This document shows positions 12,868 to 26,176 of a stretch of 64,000 bases of DNA, one piece after another. The stretch's first letter is position 1. Every line of letters begins with the position of its first letter. The notes under the pieces were generated by a model. It searched no databases. It was not told the origin of the DNA and was given only the letters and a program-made list of their open reading frames with translations. Made by a program: the position numbers and the translations under genes. Location of the stretch: assembly GCA_013400115.1 (NCBI GenBank), contig VXBP01007107.1:496001-560000 (forward strand), written 5' to 3'. This stretch comes from Rhinopomastus cyanomelas (Eukaryota; Chordata; Aves; Bucerotiformes; Rhinopomastidae).

Positions 12868-13023
12868 CTGAAGGGGTTGCCAAGCACTGAAACATGCTGC
12901 CCAGGGAAGCAGTGTAAGATGTACCGAGGGACTTGATATAGTGGTGACTTGGTAGTACTGGGTTAATAATTGGACCTGATAAACTTCTCTTCCACCCATG
13001 ATTCTATGATTCTGTGATTCTAT
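12868..13023 (+). mobile_element. Old CR1 3'-end fragment
   Basis: In plus orientation the sequence shows diverged CR1 3' features: GCTGCCCAGGGAAGC, then GTACTGGGTTAATAATTGGAC, and finally the tail ATGATTCTATGATTCTGTG ending at 13023. The GTTAATAATTGGAC form suggests a subfamily different from the GGACTAGATGATC type seen elsewhere in the window. Confidence 0.82.
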
Positions 13024-15180
13024 GTACACTGTGGGACGAGTCCATCCTTTCCCTGTGACCCTGTATGGTCCTGGACACAATTACATACGCAGCAGAGGAG
13101 TTTGCCACGCAGTCTGTAGATGTAAAATGGGGGAATGACTGAAGTCTGGCAGTTGGCTTGGTACACGTCTGAAAAATAGGTTTGGGGTTGAAAAATCATT
13201 CTCAAAGGTTGATTCACAGAACAGCTGGGGAAGACAGGACTTCAAAGTGTTCCAACAGCAGCTATCCAAAATACATGGGGACGTTGCTGAGCAGACATAA
13301 CCAGGTTCTTCTCAGTGCTTCATAGCCACGAATGAAAATACTCTTGGCATCAGACCATTAGGATTACAACCCAAGCTATCTTGCAGCCAGTTTTAGAGGC
13401 CACCTGAGTGGACAGATCCAGTAGATGGAGGTATATAATGTAATTCATTGATTCTCTGGATCCAGGAATGGTGTTAAAATGTTCAGCTGGGCAGATCATG
13501 GTGATCAAGTAAGTGTCCACCTCCCTGAAGTGTCCTAAGTGTGACCATGATGCATGTTTCATCACATTCTCTACATGTCTATCTCAGCGACCCAGTCAAA
13601 TTGGAAAACCTACAATGAGAACTATTTAGAATTGACAGACATCAAATGTAGTGATCATCTCTATTCCTGGAGATGTTATTAAGGAATTGATTTCCCCTCT
13701 GGTAGAAGAAGGAAGTGAATTTTGTTTTACTGCTTTCTGGCAGGCTACCCAGCAATTCAAACAGCAAAGAGGAATCCCACCATCTCTCCTTACTTTCTCT
13801 AAAACTTACTGTGTTTCTCTGACAAGACCAGTCCCGGGTATCTTGTTGAGTTTTGGACACTGCAGAAGCAAAATTGCCTTTTTATTTCGGTTTAGTACGT
13901 TCAGTGAGAATTGTGCACTTGGTAAGAAGAGTGGTTTTTGTATAAGCCTGTGAATCAACCTGAGAGTACATAGTTGCTCTTCTATTGCCTGAGAGAGATA
14001 AAAACCTGGGCTTGTTTTTTCATGTTTCTTCCTTAATCCCAAGGTGATTATTTCTTATTACTTCTCAGCCATCTACAGGAAACTATAAAACTGTCATTCT
14101 GCACCAAAGATTAAATCTGTCAACTAATCCGCACTAATTTACCTGGCCAGCAGCTGACTGCTGCTTCAGTTATTTATTTCTGGCATATTTCTGTATTTTA
14201 CAGCTACACCTTTCCTACTGCTTAGGCACTAGTATTGGCAGGTTGGCCAAACCACTGCCTTGCCAACTTTAGAAGATTCCCTGAGGCTCAGCAAATTTAA
14301 GGATCCACCTGGTAGCAACCTTAGATTCTCCTATTTGTGCTTTTCCCAGATGATTACTACTTCCTGAGCTGTAGTTATTTTTGGAGATATCACAAAATTA
14401 CCAGCAAGGCATACAAAATGGCCTGCTTCAGAGTTCAGATAATAATCCAGATTAAATTATGCAAAATATCATAGTTGTTTCCATTTAATACTGGAGTCGA
14501 AACCAGGACTGCTTTCTTTTTTGAATTTCTCACTGAACTTCTAAAAGCCTGGACAGAATCCTTTTTATTCATGACAAAACAAAAGATGCTCTTAATGAGT
14601 ATGTTCATTCCACCATTATAGAAAAACAAAAATTACTCCACTAAATAACTAATTTTATTATTTATTTTTAATAATTTATTCATTTATTCATATTTGAAGA
14701 TGGTTTTAATTCCAAGTTTTAGTTTTCAAAGCAACTGACACCAAATTGTGAAGGTAAGATAAGCTCTTTTAGACTGATCCTGCTATGGATAGTTTGATTC
14801 TGCGAATCTGCCGATCCATTCAGTCTTCAAATCTGAAAATGAAATATATGGTTTTTAAGTAAATCTATTTATCTTAATTTATTTTCTCTTATTTGCATTG
14901 TTTGCAAATATAAGCAAACACTAAATGAAGTAATTAACTGGAAAAAAGGAACTTGTCTTAATGGAATTAAATCAGCAATACAGAAAAGGACAGAAGTGCC
15001 CAGGTGGCTATTTTGTTATTTGCCCACGTTTCAGTTTTATTCATAGGCTTATCTAGACAGTCTCTGTCGCTTTGTATGTCAAGCTCACTGAAAGACTTAT
15101 CACTGCATGAATGGAGTGCTCGCTGTACGAGTAATTATTCTGTCTTAGGAACTACTGCTACTGCAAACAGAGTGCTGTCG
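13024..15180. other. Unique DNA with an AT-rich patch
   Basis: No gene or interspersed repeat recognised. An AT-rich low-complexity patch of ATTTA-like units lies at about 14651-14692. Several 60-100 codon frames on both strands overlap each other and show no recognisable motif. Confidence 0.4.
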
Positions 15181-15271
15181 GTGATCCTGCTGTGGCAGGG
15201 GGATTGGAGATTGGACTAGATGATCTTCGGAGGTCCCTTCCAATCCCTAATGAGTCTATAATTCTATGATT
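15181..15271 (+). mobile_element. CR1 3'-tail fragment
   Basis: A 90-bp plus-strand tail: GATCCTGCTGTGGCAGG, GGACTAGATGATCTTCGG, GGTCCCTTCCAATCCCTAAT, then ATTCTATGATT. It points toward the minus-strand CR1 starting at 15483, so the two are arranged tail to tail across 211 bp. Confidence 0.9.
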
Positions 15272-15482
15272 ACTGCCACGCCCAGACTAATTTACTAAGG
15301 ACCAAGAATGCCAGTGTAGTGGGGGAAAAGTGATCCTGTTTGTTATTGTTTGTCTTGCACCGTCTCCACTGCAAAAAGATAAAGGTGATTTGGATTACAT
15401 TGTGGGGAAACCAGACTGTATTTCTGGTGCATATTTCTTTCAGGAAGTACTCCGAGACAGCTTGCGTCTTCATGTTCCTCAA

Positions 15483-15915
15483 AATCATAGAACTATAGAA
15501 TCACAGAATCACACAGGGGTTGGAAAGGACCTTCAAAGGTCATCTAGTCCAACCACCTGTCAAAAAGCAAGATCATCTAGGGTAGGTCACACACAAAGGT
15601 ATCCGGGCAGTTTTTCAAATTTTCCAAAGAAGGAAACTCCACAAACTCTCTGGGCAGCCTGTTCCGGTGCTCTGTCACCCTCATGGTACAGTTTTTCCTG
15701 ATGCTGAGGTGGGAACTCTGGTGCTCCAACTTGTACCCATCGGCCCATATCTCTCACAGGGCAGCACTGAAAAGAGACTGGCTCCTTCTTCTTGATACTT
15801 ACCTTTAAGAAATGTATAGATACTAAGTTCCCCTCTCAGCCTTCTCCTCTCCAGACTAAACAGACCCAGTTCGCATAGCCCTTTCTCATAGGAGAGGTGT
15901 TCAAGTACCTTTACA
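15483..15915 (-). mobile_element. CR1 3' segment (piece A of a mosaic)
   Basis: The tail repeats at 15483-15515 and the conserved GGTTGGAAAGGACCTTC region identify the CR1 3' end in minus orientation. Homology continues through the 3' UTR into the end of ORF2 (GGAGAGGTGTTCAAG region) and stops near 15915, where an out-of-order CR1 piece begins. Confidence 0.9.
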
Positions 15916-15917
15916 TC

Positions 15918-16060
15918 CTAGGGTCTGAGATTCCTGAGGTCTGGTCTTAGCAGTAAAGACTGAAGCAAAGAAAACATTCAGTAGCTCTTCTGTCTCTGCA
16001 TTCTCTGTAACAAGGGTTCCCACTTCATTCAGCAGTGGGCCCACTTTTCCCCTGTTCTGA
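15918..16060 (-). mobile_element. CR1 linker fragment (piece B of a mosaic)
   Basis: About 140 bp matches the CR1 segment just 5' of RT. The same region is seen on the plus strand near 23290-23400, with the shared core CATTCAGCAGTGGGCCCAC and its reverse complement. In an intact element this lies well upstream of the C-terminal region, yet here it sits next to piece A. Either a deletion removed the RT, or two elements are fused. Confidence 0.75.
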
Positions 16061-16860
16061 AACCATTGCCCTCTATCCTATCATTATAGGCCTTGTCAAC
16101 AGTCTCTCTCCAGCCTCCTTGTAGGCCCCCTTCAGATACTGGAAGGTCAATATCAGGTCCCCCTGAAGCCTTTTATTCTCTAGGCTGAACAACCCCAGCT
16201 CTCTCAGCTTGTCCTTATAAGAGAGGTGTTCCAGCTCCCTGATCATTTTTGTGGTGCTCCTCTAGACGTGCTCCACCAGATCTATGTCCTTTCTGTATTG
16301 AGGGCTTCAGATCTGGATTCAGTACTCTAGGTGAGGTCTTAGTAGAGCAGAGCAGAATCACCTCTTTTGCTCTGCAAATCACACTTCTTTTGGTGCAGTC
16401 TAGAATGTGATTGACCTTCTGGGCTGCAAGCACATACTGTCTGCACATGTCCAGCTTCTCATCCACCAGGACCCTCAAGTACTTTTCCTCAGGGCTACTT
16501 TCTGTCACCTCTTTCCTCCCGCCTGTATTGATAGTGAGGACGGTTCCAACACAGGTATAGGACCCTGCACTTGGTTTTGTTGAACCTCGTGAGGTTTACC
16601 CATGCCCACCTCTCTAGCTTGTCCAGGTCCTTCTGGATCCCTCCAGCTTATTGACAGCACCACTCAGCTTGGTGTCATCTGCAAACTTGCTGACGGTGCA
16701 CTCAATCCCGCTATCTATATCATTAATAAAAGCATCAAACCATACAGGTCCCAGTACGGATGTCTCAGAGGCACCACTTGTCACAGCTCCCCATCTGGAC
16801 TTTGAGCCACTGACCACTACCCTCTGTATTTGACCATCCAACCAATTTCTTATCTGCTAA
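16061..16860 (-). mobile_element. CR1 RT and C-terminal segment (piece C), intact FADD box
   Basis: Minus-strand CR1 ORF2 remnant. The 16614-16841 frame contains the RT block with FINDIDSGIECTVSKFADDT; FADD lies at 16674-16685 and is intact. The C-terminal region follows at 16215-16508 (EKYLRVLVDEKLDM, the usual RDLGVLVD-type motif) and runs to about 16061. The 3' UTR and tail of this copy are missing. The wording of the frame and of the 3' part differs from the 4.5-kb copy, so it is a different and probably older subfamily. Confidence 0.9.
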
Positions 16861-16889
16861 AGAGTCCAGCAATCATTTCTATAACTCTC

Positions 16890-17545
16890 CTACTTGGCGA
16901 GTAGGATTTTGACCAGCTCTCTGGCCGCACTACTTTCTGAAGCCCTAGCCCACAGAATTCTTCCAAGAAGGTCTTTGGAGAGGATAAAATTAGCCCTCCT
17001 AAAGTCTAAGACTGACATCCTACTTATTGCCCTGCTTCTCTCCCTTACAATAATGAACTCTACCCAGCCAATGTTGTCCCGAACCATCATGTCCCTGACT
17101 AGCCCTTCTTTGTTAATACAAGTTCCAGCAGCACAACTCACCTCTTTGGTTCATCTGCATCAGAAAGTTGCAGGAACCTTTTGAACCAAGTATGCCTAGC
17201 TGTGTGGCCTTTCCAACAATTATCAGGATTGTTGAAACCACCCAGCAGGTGACTGAACAGGAGGACTTCAAGAGCGATCTTGAGGCTACTTTCAGCTGCC
17301 TGTAAAAGGCCTCATTGACAACTTCTTACTGGTTTGGTGGTCTGTAGTTGACACCCACAACAGTACTGCCTATGTTTCCATGTCCCTTCATTCTTACGCC
17401 TAAACTTTCAGTATGCTCATCATCCCACCCTGGGTAGAGCTCAAAGCATTCCAGTTGCTTACGCACATAAAGAGCATCTCCACCGCATTGCAACCACACC
17501 CACTGCTGTTCACAACGCGTGGATTTAGGGATCTCGGGCACTTAG
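16890..17545 (-). mobile_element. CR1 endonuclease and linker segment (piece D)
   Basis: The 17326-17541 minus frame encodes part of the apurinic-like endonuclease domain (GGDALYVRKQLECFE, then VVGVNYRPP). The 16890-17141 frame encodes the end of the endonuclease region and the linker (NKEGLVRDM, then MSVLDFRRANFILSKDLLGR). This is the most 5' CR1 sequence in the window, although the element is still 5'-truncated near 17545. The N-terminal half of RT, expected between pieces D and C, is deleted at about 16860-16890. Confidence 0.88.
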
Positions 17546-20500
17546 GTGACATCCAGCTGCTATAACTTCACAGGCAGCTGCCAAGGCATGGAGCTTCTGA
17601 GCGAGCTCAGCCTGTCCATGCACGTGGAGTACAGACTGCAGATATGTGCTTGTTGTGCATATGGTCTGAGAGAACGGGTGCTCCCAGCAGCATAACTGCA
17701 GTGTTTGCTGGTGTTATATTTGTTCAAATAAGGAGCACTTGGGGAATATAATTTGAGTTTCTGCTTAGAGAAACTTCTGTGCTTCTTCTTATGTGCTGCA
17801 CTATGAGTGTCTTCTAGAGAACATAAAGAACACACATTTCTTCTTCTCGGATTTCAGTTTTCCGATGGTGTTTTGGGATGGGAGAGACAAGAAGATTTTA
17901 TTGCTCAGAGTCAGGAGGAAGAGCAGAGTTCATGAGTTGCTTTCCCAAAGCTGAGATCATTCTATTCACATTTCTTTTACCAGACTTCAATCAATACTCC
18001 AGTGGGTTAAAGCTGAATGATGAATTATGATCTCCGTCTTTCTGATGGAGGTTTTTTCCTTGAAGAGGGGAAGACAACTTCTTCATAAGCAGCTCCTGAA
18101 CTATTGGAATGTTTCACCCTACAACAAAATAATTAGCCAATATAAGTTGCTGCTGACTTTACAAAACCAGATCCCAAACTACTATATTTTAAGAGTTGTT
18201 AAAAAATAGCAATACCTGCATAGCCAGACACTGTCCATTTATTGTCTTATGAAAATTAGATTTCCTAAGTGCTGAACTTTATCTGTGGAGACCTACAATG
18301 TCTGTTTCTCTCTCTTTCTTCCCAGGTCTATATTTTGCTTACATTTTTTGTCTTTCAGCTTTCTTTTACTGTTACTTCTAAAATTGCTTCTCCCCAGTCC
18401 CTCACCCCTTTTGCACTTATTTTATGGCCTAAGTGTACCTTTGTCTGATAACCTGAGGGAAATACTACAACCGGGAGAAACAGATGATTAGGTGATGTTG
18501 CTGCTTGATTGTTATCAGCCATTCTTTGACTTTTCTCAGGAATGTATTGCTGTGCTGGAAGATGTTAATGGCTGCCATAAAGCTTGTCTTTGATCTGCAA
18601 AAAATTCCAGTCCTCATTAATCCCTTGGTTGTGGTGGGCACCCTCTATTCAGCCGAAATGAGAAGCAGCAGCTAAGTTCCTGTGTGACATAAAATTGCTG
18701 AAAATAGCAGAAACCACTACTCCGGCAGCTATCCTACAAAGAAAAGCTGAAGCATGAATTAATTCAAGAAGAACAAAGAATTTTCCTGGGAAATTGTGAT
18801 ACATTCACTGGCTGAGGCATCAACTGATAGAAGCTACATGTTTAAAAGTAATCAGAAAGCTTGGGAAAAAACAAATAGGCAAAGTGGGTGGCCCATGGAC
18901 AAAGCCAAGAGAAAAGACTTCTGTTGAGCAGAGTACCTACTGAAAGTGGAAAGCTGGATTTCTGAGCAAGGAAATAACCTTCTGTCGTTCCCACCACATT
19001 GAGGGGAGGAGAATTTTGTATGCATTCTTTATAAATACACAAGCTTTCATCAGAGAAACATCAACAGTTTCTCCTACTGAAAAAAAAACCCTGTCAAGAA
19101 CGTAACTAGTGGCTAAATATTTGGGCAAGACAACACTTGCTTGACAATGGGAGATATTTTATGAAGTTTGCTTGTTTGTTGAGACTAGATCTTTTCAACC
19201 TTGAGTAGCCTAGTTTGTGCACGTGACCGGCACAGTGAGGCTCAGGGAACTGAAACATCACCTAGCTCAGCTTGTTACTCCTTTTTCACCATAACTAGCT
19301 GCAACATAGATCTGGCGGCCAAGTACAGATGAATAAGCAAATTCGAGTAGGTTTGGTGTATTTATCCTTGGCTTTCACAGTTCTTGCAAAGGTAGATCCC
19401 CCTTTTATTGCAGTATATAGTTAACTAAGACCATAAATCTGCACTGAGTTGAGCTTAAGATAGATAAAAGGTGTTTCAGGCTGCTGAGCTGGTCTGGTCA
19501 CTGTCAGAGCCCTTTGAATGCATGTAATTGTTCTAAAGAATCTTCCTGCGCCCGTGGAGTGTTGGTCACTGGTGCTGTTTTGTCAGGCCATAATAACAGG
19601 ACTTTTAAAAACTAATTTGTACTCTGATGTGTCTACAACATGAGGCTTTATCCTAACTTGTGTGATGATATTGTAATCAACAGGAGTTTTTAATGTTAGA
19701 AATGTAATAAAAGTTTCCTGAAATTCCTTTCAAAAGTGATGAAAAATTGTGACTCAAAGTCTCAAAAAACCCAAATAAAAATCAGTGTAAGGGTCTGCTC
19801 TTGCTCTCTTAATGGAATTTGACCCATTTCCATCAGAAAGAGAAATTGATATAGGCCAGGTATCTTGAAACAAGTGTGGATCCAGCAGTGCAGTCAGAAC
19901 TGAGTCTTCTGGATTTAATGTAAATATCTTGAAACATATTTATATTTATCATTTAGTTATGAGACTTTGGGAAATTCTACTGTTATGGTATAAGAATGGA
20001 AATTATATCTTTCAGTTGTAGCATGTGAAACACACATTCCAAAAACCCAACTTGTTAGATATCAATTGTTACAGCTATTTGATTTTGAAGTAGCATGTCT
20101 GATCTCTTTTGGATTCCTACCTGAAAGAAGACATACTAACAGCCGGAATCACAAGGACAGTTTTTAATTATTCCACTTTTTATAGACTTGGCAGAGGACT
20201 CAAGGTCTGAAAGGAAAAGGTGTCTCTGCTACATCTATCCTCTCCCTCTATGCTGTGTAAATTTTGGAGTTTGCTTCTCTGCAGCCCTCTCCATATGTGA
20301 ACTGCAGAGGCAAAACACCTGTTTAACGCTATCTAAACATTTCAGAAATGCAAAGTTTTCTTTGGAAATTCTTAGACTGCCTTTTTTTGTTTGTTTGTTT
20401 GTTTTTGTTAATTTTATTGCGACTATTTGATTGCAAAACAAGAGCCAGGGAAAAGGACACATACAGAATACTGATACTGTATACCGATGCCCTAAGCAAA

Positions 20501-22349
20501 AATAGTCCCGCTATCTAAGCTGACCTGCTGTTGGAAAATCTCCTAAGTAACTCAGATCCCTCCCTTCATCATTCTCTCATCCCCAAAGTAATAAAAGTGG
20601 AGTTAGAACAGCAAACACCTGGCACATTGGTCACGCAGCATGACTTTATGTTGTAATCATCTCGTCAAGAAGCTGAAAATAGCATTGTGCTGCAGTGTTC
20701 GAGCGGTATCGCTTCAGGAAGGAAGACAATAACCTGCATTTGGCAGCAGCCTACACACTCACTGCGAGCGATACAGAAGTATTCCACAGATTGTTTCCCT
20801 CGTCTCATCTTGAAAATATTCACCCTACATCCCCTGGCAATGTATCACAGAGGCCCACACACTTCTTTTCTTTAAGTAAAAGGTGGTGGGCACTTACTGT
20901 GCTGCACACAACCATAAAGTAGTCTTGTGTACAGCAACACTGACTGCAGCTTTCAAAGAACTGGTGCATAAAATTAAATTACCCCTGGCATGTTCGGTGT
21001 GCCACAAAAACGGCAGGAACGAATGGCACAAAGAGGCTTGGTCTGGCTGAGTTAAGGTTAATCACGAACAGATAAGAATCATTATGCATAACTATTAGAC
21101 TATGCAGCAATCCAGAAGTATAAGTTCTAAAGCAGAAATTTGGACAAGAGACCTTGCTGAAGAGAATTTGTGAAGGAGATAAGTATGTTGGAGAATATCT
21201 CAGTTTAGCATTTACCAGGGCAATGCCATACCAGACTATGGGGCTCACAGGGATTAGAAAGACATTAGAAAGTAGTCAGTTTCTCAAAAATGGATGACAT
21301 AGTGGCAGCAAAACTTATCACAAATGTATTGTAAAAGTGTAAAAACTTTGGAACCTGTAAATCTGAGTATTTTCACGTTTGCTCACGCAATCCTGCACAT
21401 AACTACAAACTAATTAAAGCATTAACGTGATTTGTGCTTTTTTTTTTGCATTTGGGGAATTGCATCTTTCAATATGAAGGTTTTTTATCACACTACATCA
21501 GCACAGCTCTCAGATCAGCAAAGGGAAGAAGTCTAGGGCATAGTACCTTGGCATACTAGCAATATTTATTCAAATTTGATGTTAGGTTGGCAATTCCAGT
21601 GAACAGGGCCAGTCAACTTGCACTCAGTAGCCTGAAGAAACAGTTTGTGGTAAACCCTAACCTAAATATGATTGCCAAATTGTGGCATACCAGGATACCA
21701 GGAACATTGAAGTGCTAATACTGTAGCAGCTTTCCAAATGTTAAACAGGTTGAGAAGATATCTGTGGAGAATTATGCACATCCTAATTCCAGGGCAATAT
21801 GATAAGAAAGCCAGTATTCCACTGGTAAAGAAATAAACATGTAAACAGTACAGCTCTATGTAATTAATAGAAAATTGTTAAAAATATGCTTTCACTGACT
21901 GACCAGATTACAATCATGCAAATTCCTTTATTTACCAAAAACATTCTTGGACTTATTCTGGACACTTTGAGTTAATATGATCTGGCTTTCTAATAAAAAG
22001 AAAAAGCTGTGCAAAGTAACTAAAGCATACTGCATTACATGGATTAAGAATTGCCCAAGTGGTTGGCTCACAAACACAATCACCAAAGGGAATTGCCCTA
22101 AAATGGAAATGTTTCTACTGAAGCTTTGCAGGAACTGGTGCTGAGCCACAAAACTGAGCAAAATTTTCACTGCTGAAAAAACTTCAGAGTAGAAAAGATG
22201 GGCAGAATTGTAATCAAAAAGGAAGGCAGGACAGTTGTGCAAACCAACCTGGACTGTGTAGTAAGATGGTCTCCTGACCTATGTTAGAGGTAAGGCCTCC
22301 TAACCAAGTAGATGAGGGTCTTTATAGACAGATAGGAGTGGCTTTATGT
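17546..22349. other. Long unique stretch
   Basis: About 4.8 kb without recognised gene or interspersed repeat. It contains a pyrimidine-rich patch near 18297-18420 and a TTTG repeat at 20391-20409. Short open frames (104 codons or fewer) have no recognisable motif. Confidence 0.4.
20391..20409. repeat. TTTG-type microsatellite
   Basis: T-run followed by GTTT units (TTTGTTTGTTTGTTTTTG). Confidence 0.85.
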
Positions 22350-24312
22350 TCAAAAGGTCTAGTCAACCACCCCAGCATCTGTTGGAGATACAATACAACA
22401 GGGCATAAGTAATCCAGAAGATTCCTGGAGTGCGCTGATAATAGTTTTCTACTCTAAGTGATAGAGAATCGAATGAGGAGAGGTACTATGCTGGACCTTG
22501 ACCTCACTAACAAGGAGGGTCTGGTGGGGAATGTGAAACTCAGCCTTATTTGCAATGATAATGTGATGGTGGAGTTAAAGGTCCTTAGGGCAACAAGGAA
22601 GGTACTCAGCAAGATTGCTACCCTGGACTTCAGAAGAACAGATTTTGGCCTCTTCAGGAACCTCCTTAGTAGAGTGCAATGGGATATAGCCCTGGTGGGA
22701 ATGGAAGTCCAGGAAAGCTGGCTAATATTGAAAGACCACCTCCTTCAAGCTCAGGAGCACTATATTCCTATTGAAAAGAAAGCTGACAAAAAATGGCAGG
22801 AGGCCAGAATGAATGAACAAGGAACTCCTGGACAAATTTAAACACAAGGAGTCCTACAGAGGAGGAGAGCAAGGACAAGTGGTCTGTGAAAAAGATAGAG
22901 GAATTATCTGCACTGAGATTGGGTTAAGGAACCTAAAGCCTTTATAGAATTAAATCTGTCCATGGACATCAATGGCAATAAGAAAAACATGTAGAGGTAA
23001 ATTGTTGAAAAAAAGAAAACTGAGGAAAATGTGGGTCCCTTTTGGAAGGAAGCAGGTGATTAGATTAGTCGAGATATGGAGAAGGTTTACAGATTCAGAT
23101 TCACAGTTTCAAGAGGAAGAAGAAAGTCTATAGGTGATGGAAGGAGGGGATGGCCATTTGAGGTGGCTCTGATGAGAGAATGTGGGGATGTAACTACAAA
23201 AGCCAAGGCCTCCTTTGAATTAAAGCTTGCAAGAGAGGTCAAGGGCAACAAAAAGAGCTGCTTCAAATCCACTGCAGGTAAAACTAAAACTAGAGGCAAT
23301 GTAGGCCCCCTGCTGAATGAGGTGGGTACCCTGAAGACAGAGGATACAGGGAAAGCAGAGATACTGAACACCTTCTTTGCCTCTGTCTATCTGGGGGCTG
23401 TCGTGATATCAAGCCTGTGACTGCTGAGGCCCCAAAGGAAGTTGAGACAAGAGAAGAGCTTGCCTTGATTGATGAGGACTGGTTAGGGATCAAATGAGCA
23501 AAGTGGATGGACATAAATGCAGGGGCCCTGATGCAATGCACCCATGCGTGCTGAGGGAGACAACGAAGTCAGTGCTAAGCCACATTTTCTAAATCATGGA
23601 TGGTCACACTGAAAGGATTGTGAGCTAAAATGATTCAATGTCCAAGTGGAGATCAGCTACAACTGATGCTCCTGAGGGGTCTCTCTTGGGTGTAGTTTAA
23701 CATCTTTATCACTGACATGGGTAGTGCAATGAACCCTCAGCTGTGTGGTGTGGTCAAGATGCCAGAGGGAAGGGAGGCCATCCAGAAGGTCATTGGCAGG
23801 CTTGAGAACTGGCCCCATATGAATTGCAAGAGATTAAACAAGTCCAAGTGCAAGGCCCTGCATCGGTGCTAGGGCAATCCCAAGCACAAATATTTGCTGG
23901 ATAATTAATGGATTGACAGAAGCCCTGAAGAAAAAATTTGGGAGTCTTGGTAGATGAGAATCTCAATGCAAGCAGGCAATGTGTGAGTGCAGTCCAGAAG
24001 GCCAACCATACCCTTGGCTGTGTCAAAAGAAGCATCACCAGCAAGTCAATTCGGATGATTCTCCCCCTCTACTCTTACAAGACCTCACCTGGAGTACTAC
24101 ATGCAGCTCTGGAAGACCTGATGCAAAAAAACAGTTGGAGCAAGGCATGAAAATGATCATAGGGCTCTCTATTAGAGAGAGAGAGGAAATGGGCTCAAAG
24201 TCATGCCAGAGGAAGTTTAGGTTAGACCTTAGGGAAAACTTGATTAAAGGGTCATCAGACCTTGGAACAGGCTGCCCAGGGAGGGGGTGTTTAAAAGTTC
24301 CTTCTAGGTATA
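22350..24312 (+). mobile_element. CR1 LINE body, truncated at both ends, RT largely deleted
   Basis: Plus-strand CR1. It starts inside the endonuclease (22350-22560: NHPSICW-like, then DLTNKEGLVGNVK). It continues through the linker (22560-22841, with TLDFRRTDFGLFRNLL; 23076-23420, with LKLAREVKGNKKSCFKS and NVGPLLNEVGTLKTED). After about 23560 most of RT is missing, and the sequence resumes with the C-terminal region (23938-24150, GVLVDENLNASRQCVSAVQK). It then runs into the 3' part (GGAACAGGCTGCCCAGGGAG, about 24265). The final 3' UTR and ATTCTATG tail are absent. Losing the 3' end is unusual for CR1 and implies a later deletion. Confidence 0.9.
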
Positions 24313-26014
24313 TATAGGCTAAAGAAGCCTGTCCTCATATTTCATGTTGTGCAAACTCATGAGACAGATTGAGAGAGGAGAGAATAGAAGTGGCCTGAAA
24401 GTTGTGGAGACTAACTGTAGAAAGATGAAAAGAACAAATAGTAGAAGACAGGTGCCTTTTCCTCCTCTGTGTTGTACAGGTGATGTGCACAGGGCAGGAC
24501 ATAAGAGTCTCAGAAACAGTTCAAGGACTGAAGAAAATGGAAAGACTGAAGATTTCAGAGTTTAGACTATTAGAACACGATGATAGAGTATTTAATTGCA
24601 GTCTGTAAGCACCACAAGTAGGATGAAAATAATGGTTACCAGAAGAGTTTTCATTCTAGCAGACAACAAAACAATGAGAAACCAGGAATGCAAGCAAAAC
24701 CTGTGAAACATTAAATTAAAAATAATAGACACTTTTTTCCAACACAGAAGGCAATTACCTTCTGGAAAGTGCGTCAGAGGGAAACACTGATTTATCTGTT
24801 ATTAATATCTTTAGATTTACATTTGAATTGGGCCAGATGCTGAAACAATTGGAAAATATGTTAAGATTTGTGCAATGAGTGAATTCTTTTCTCATGCTCA
24901 GAATTTTTGCATTCATTACAGATGAATCCTTAACATTTTGTTTCTACACAAGCAGTTAAATTGTGTGTGTTTTTAATGCAGTTTGCTTGTCTGCATTTCC
25001 CATTCAGAACAGACTATTAGGTGGTAATCATGAGGGGAGGGACTGATCCATACTTTTAATTCAACAGGCAGCATTTAGTCTGCTTTCCTCTGTTTGCTTT
25101 CCCCATTTTTCATTGTGACAAGGAACTAACAGAAGATAAAACACAGCGGGTATTTTTATAAAATACAATTTTAAGCAGTGGGTTGGTAATGCATTACATT
25201 TTTTCAATGGTCTTCTCAGGTGAAAATGGAAAACTTGATTGCTGTTTCGCCTTGAGATATGCTGATGTGTCTCATGTGCTGTCATTTGGTGGTTGAAAGT
25301 GGCAACTTTGCATAGAATAGACATGGAAAATATGCAAAATTAAGATATTTAAAAAGGGATTAGGGAGAAGACAACCTATAATCAAGGATAATGCAGTTTA
25401 TCACGTTTGATTTCTATGTGATGCTCAGCCACATTATTTTTACCCAGTGGAAGTTGGGAAGTTTTCAAATGATTATGTTTTAGCACTTTGTGCGTGATGA
25501 ACAAGATAAAAAGACAGAGGCTCGCCTGTAACTAATGTGCACAAGGCTGTTTATAATTTTTTACAGATTGTAATCTCTTTGATGTCTCTCTAACCAGTCC
25601 ATCCCTTCTGCTGATTATGTTTGCTAAAACAATATAGGTTGAAGAAAATCAGCTCAAGGATTGGACATCCTAGATTATAGATGTAAACACACTATAGAGT
25701 AGCTGCTTGAATCAGAGGAGTTAAACAGTCATGGCTAAAACTCATCATTTAAGATCTTGCTTGCAGTGACTCCTTCTGGGGAATGGAACGATAAATGCAT
25801 TAGTTTCTAAATGAGTACAGCAAAAACGAGTGCTGAGTCCCCTCCAGGTGCTTTTTCATTGACCTTAGACTGCACAGTGTGTGGCTGCAGAAGAGCAGAC
25901 AAATGGGGCTTAATGCTACTCTGTTGGATATTACTCTATGATTGAGTTAAAGGTAAACAAAATGTCTACCTAACAGATTTTTCACTTACTGCAAATTCTT
26001 GGACTTGTGTCACC
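24313..26014. other. Unique AT-rich DNA
   Basis: No gene, exon or interspersed repeat that I can support. Confidence 0.4.
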
Positions 26015-26176
26015 AAAATACACCAGATGACTTGCGCCATGCGTGGTTGAACAGGCAGCTGCTGGGCCAACACAAGAGGAAGAAGAAAGTCTATCAGTCA
26101 TGGAAGCAGGGGATGGCCACTTGGGGTGATTATAAGGCTTTAGTCAGAGGGTGTAGGGATGCAACTAGGAAAGATC

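Noticed and set aside
16894..17184. 96-codon plus-strand open frame
   Set aside because: Antisense to the CR1 endonuclease-linker remnant.
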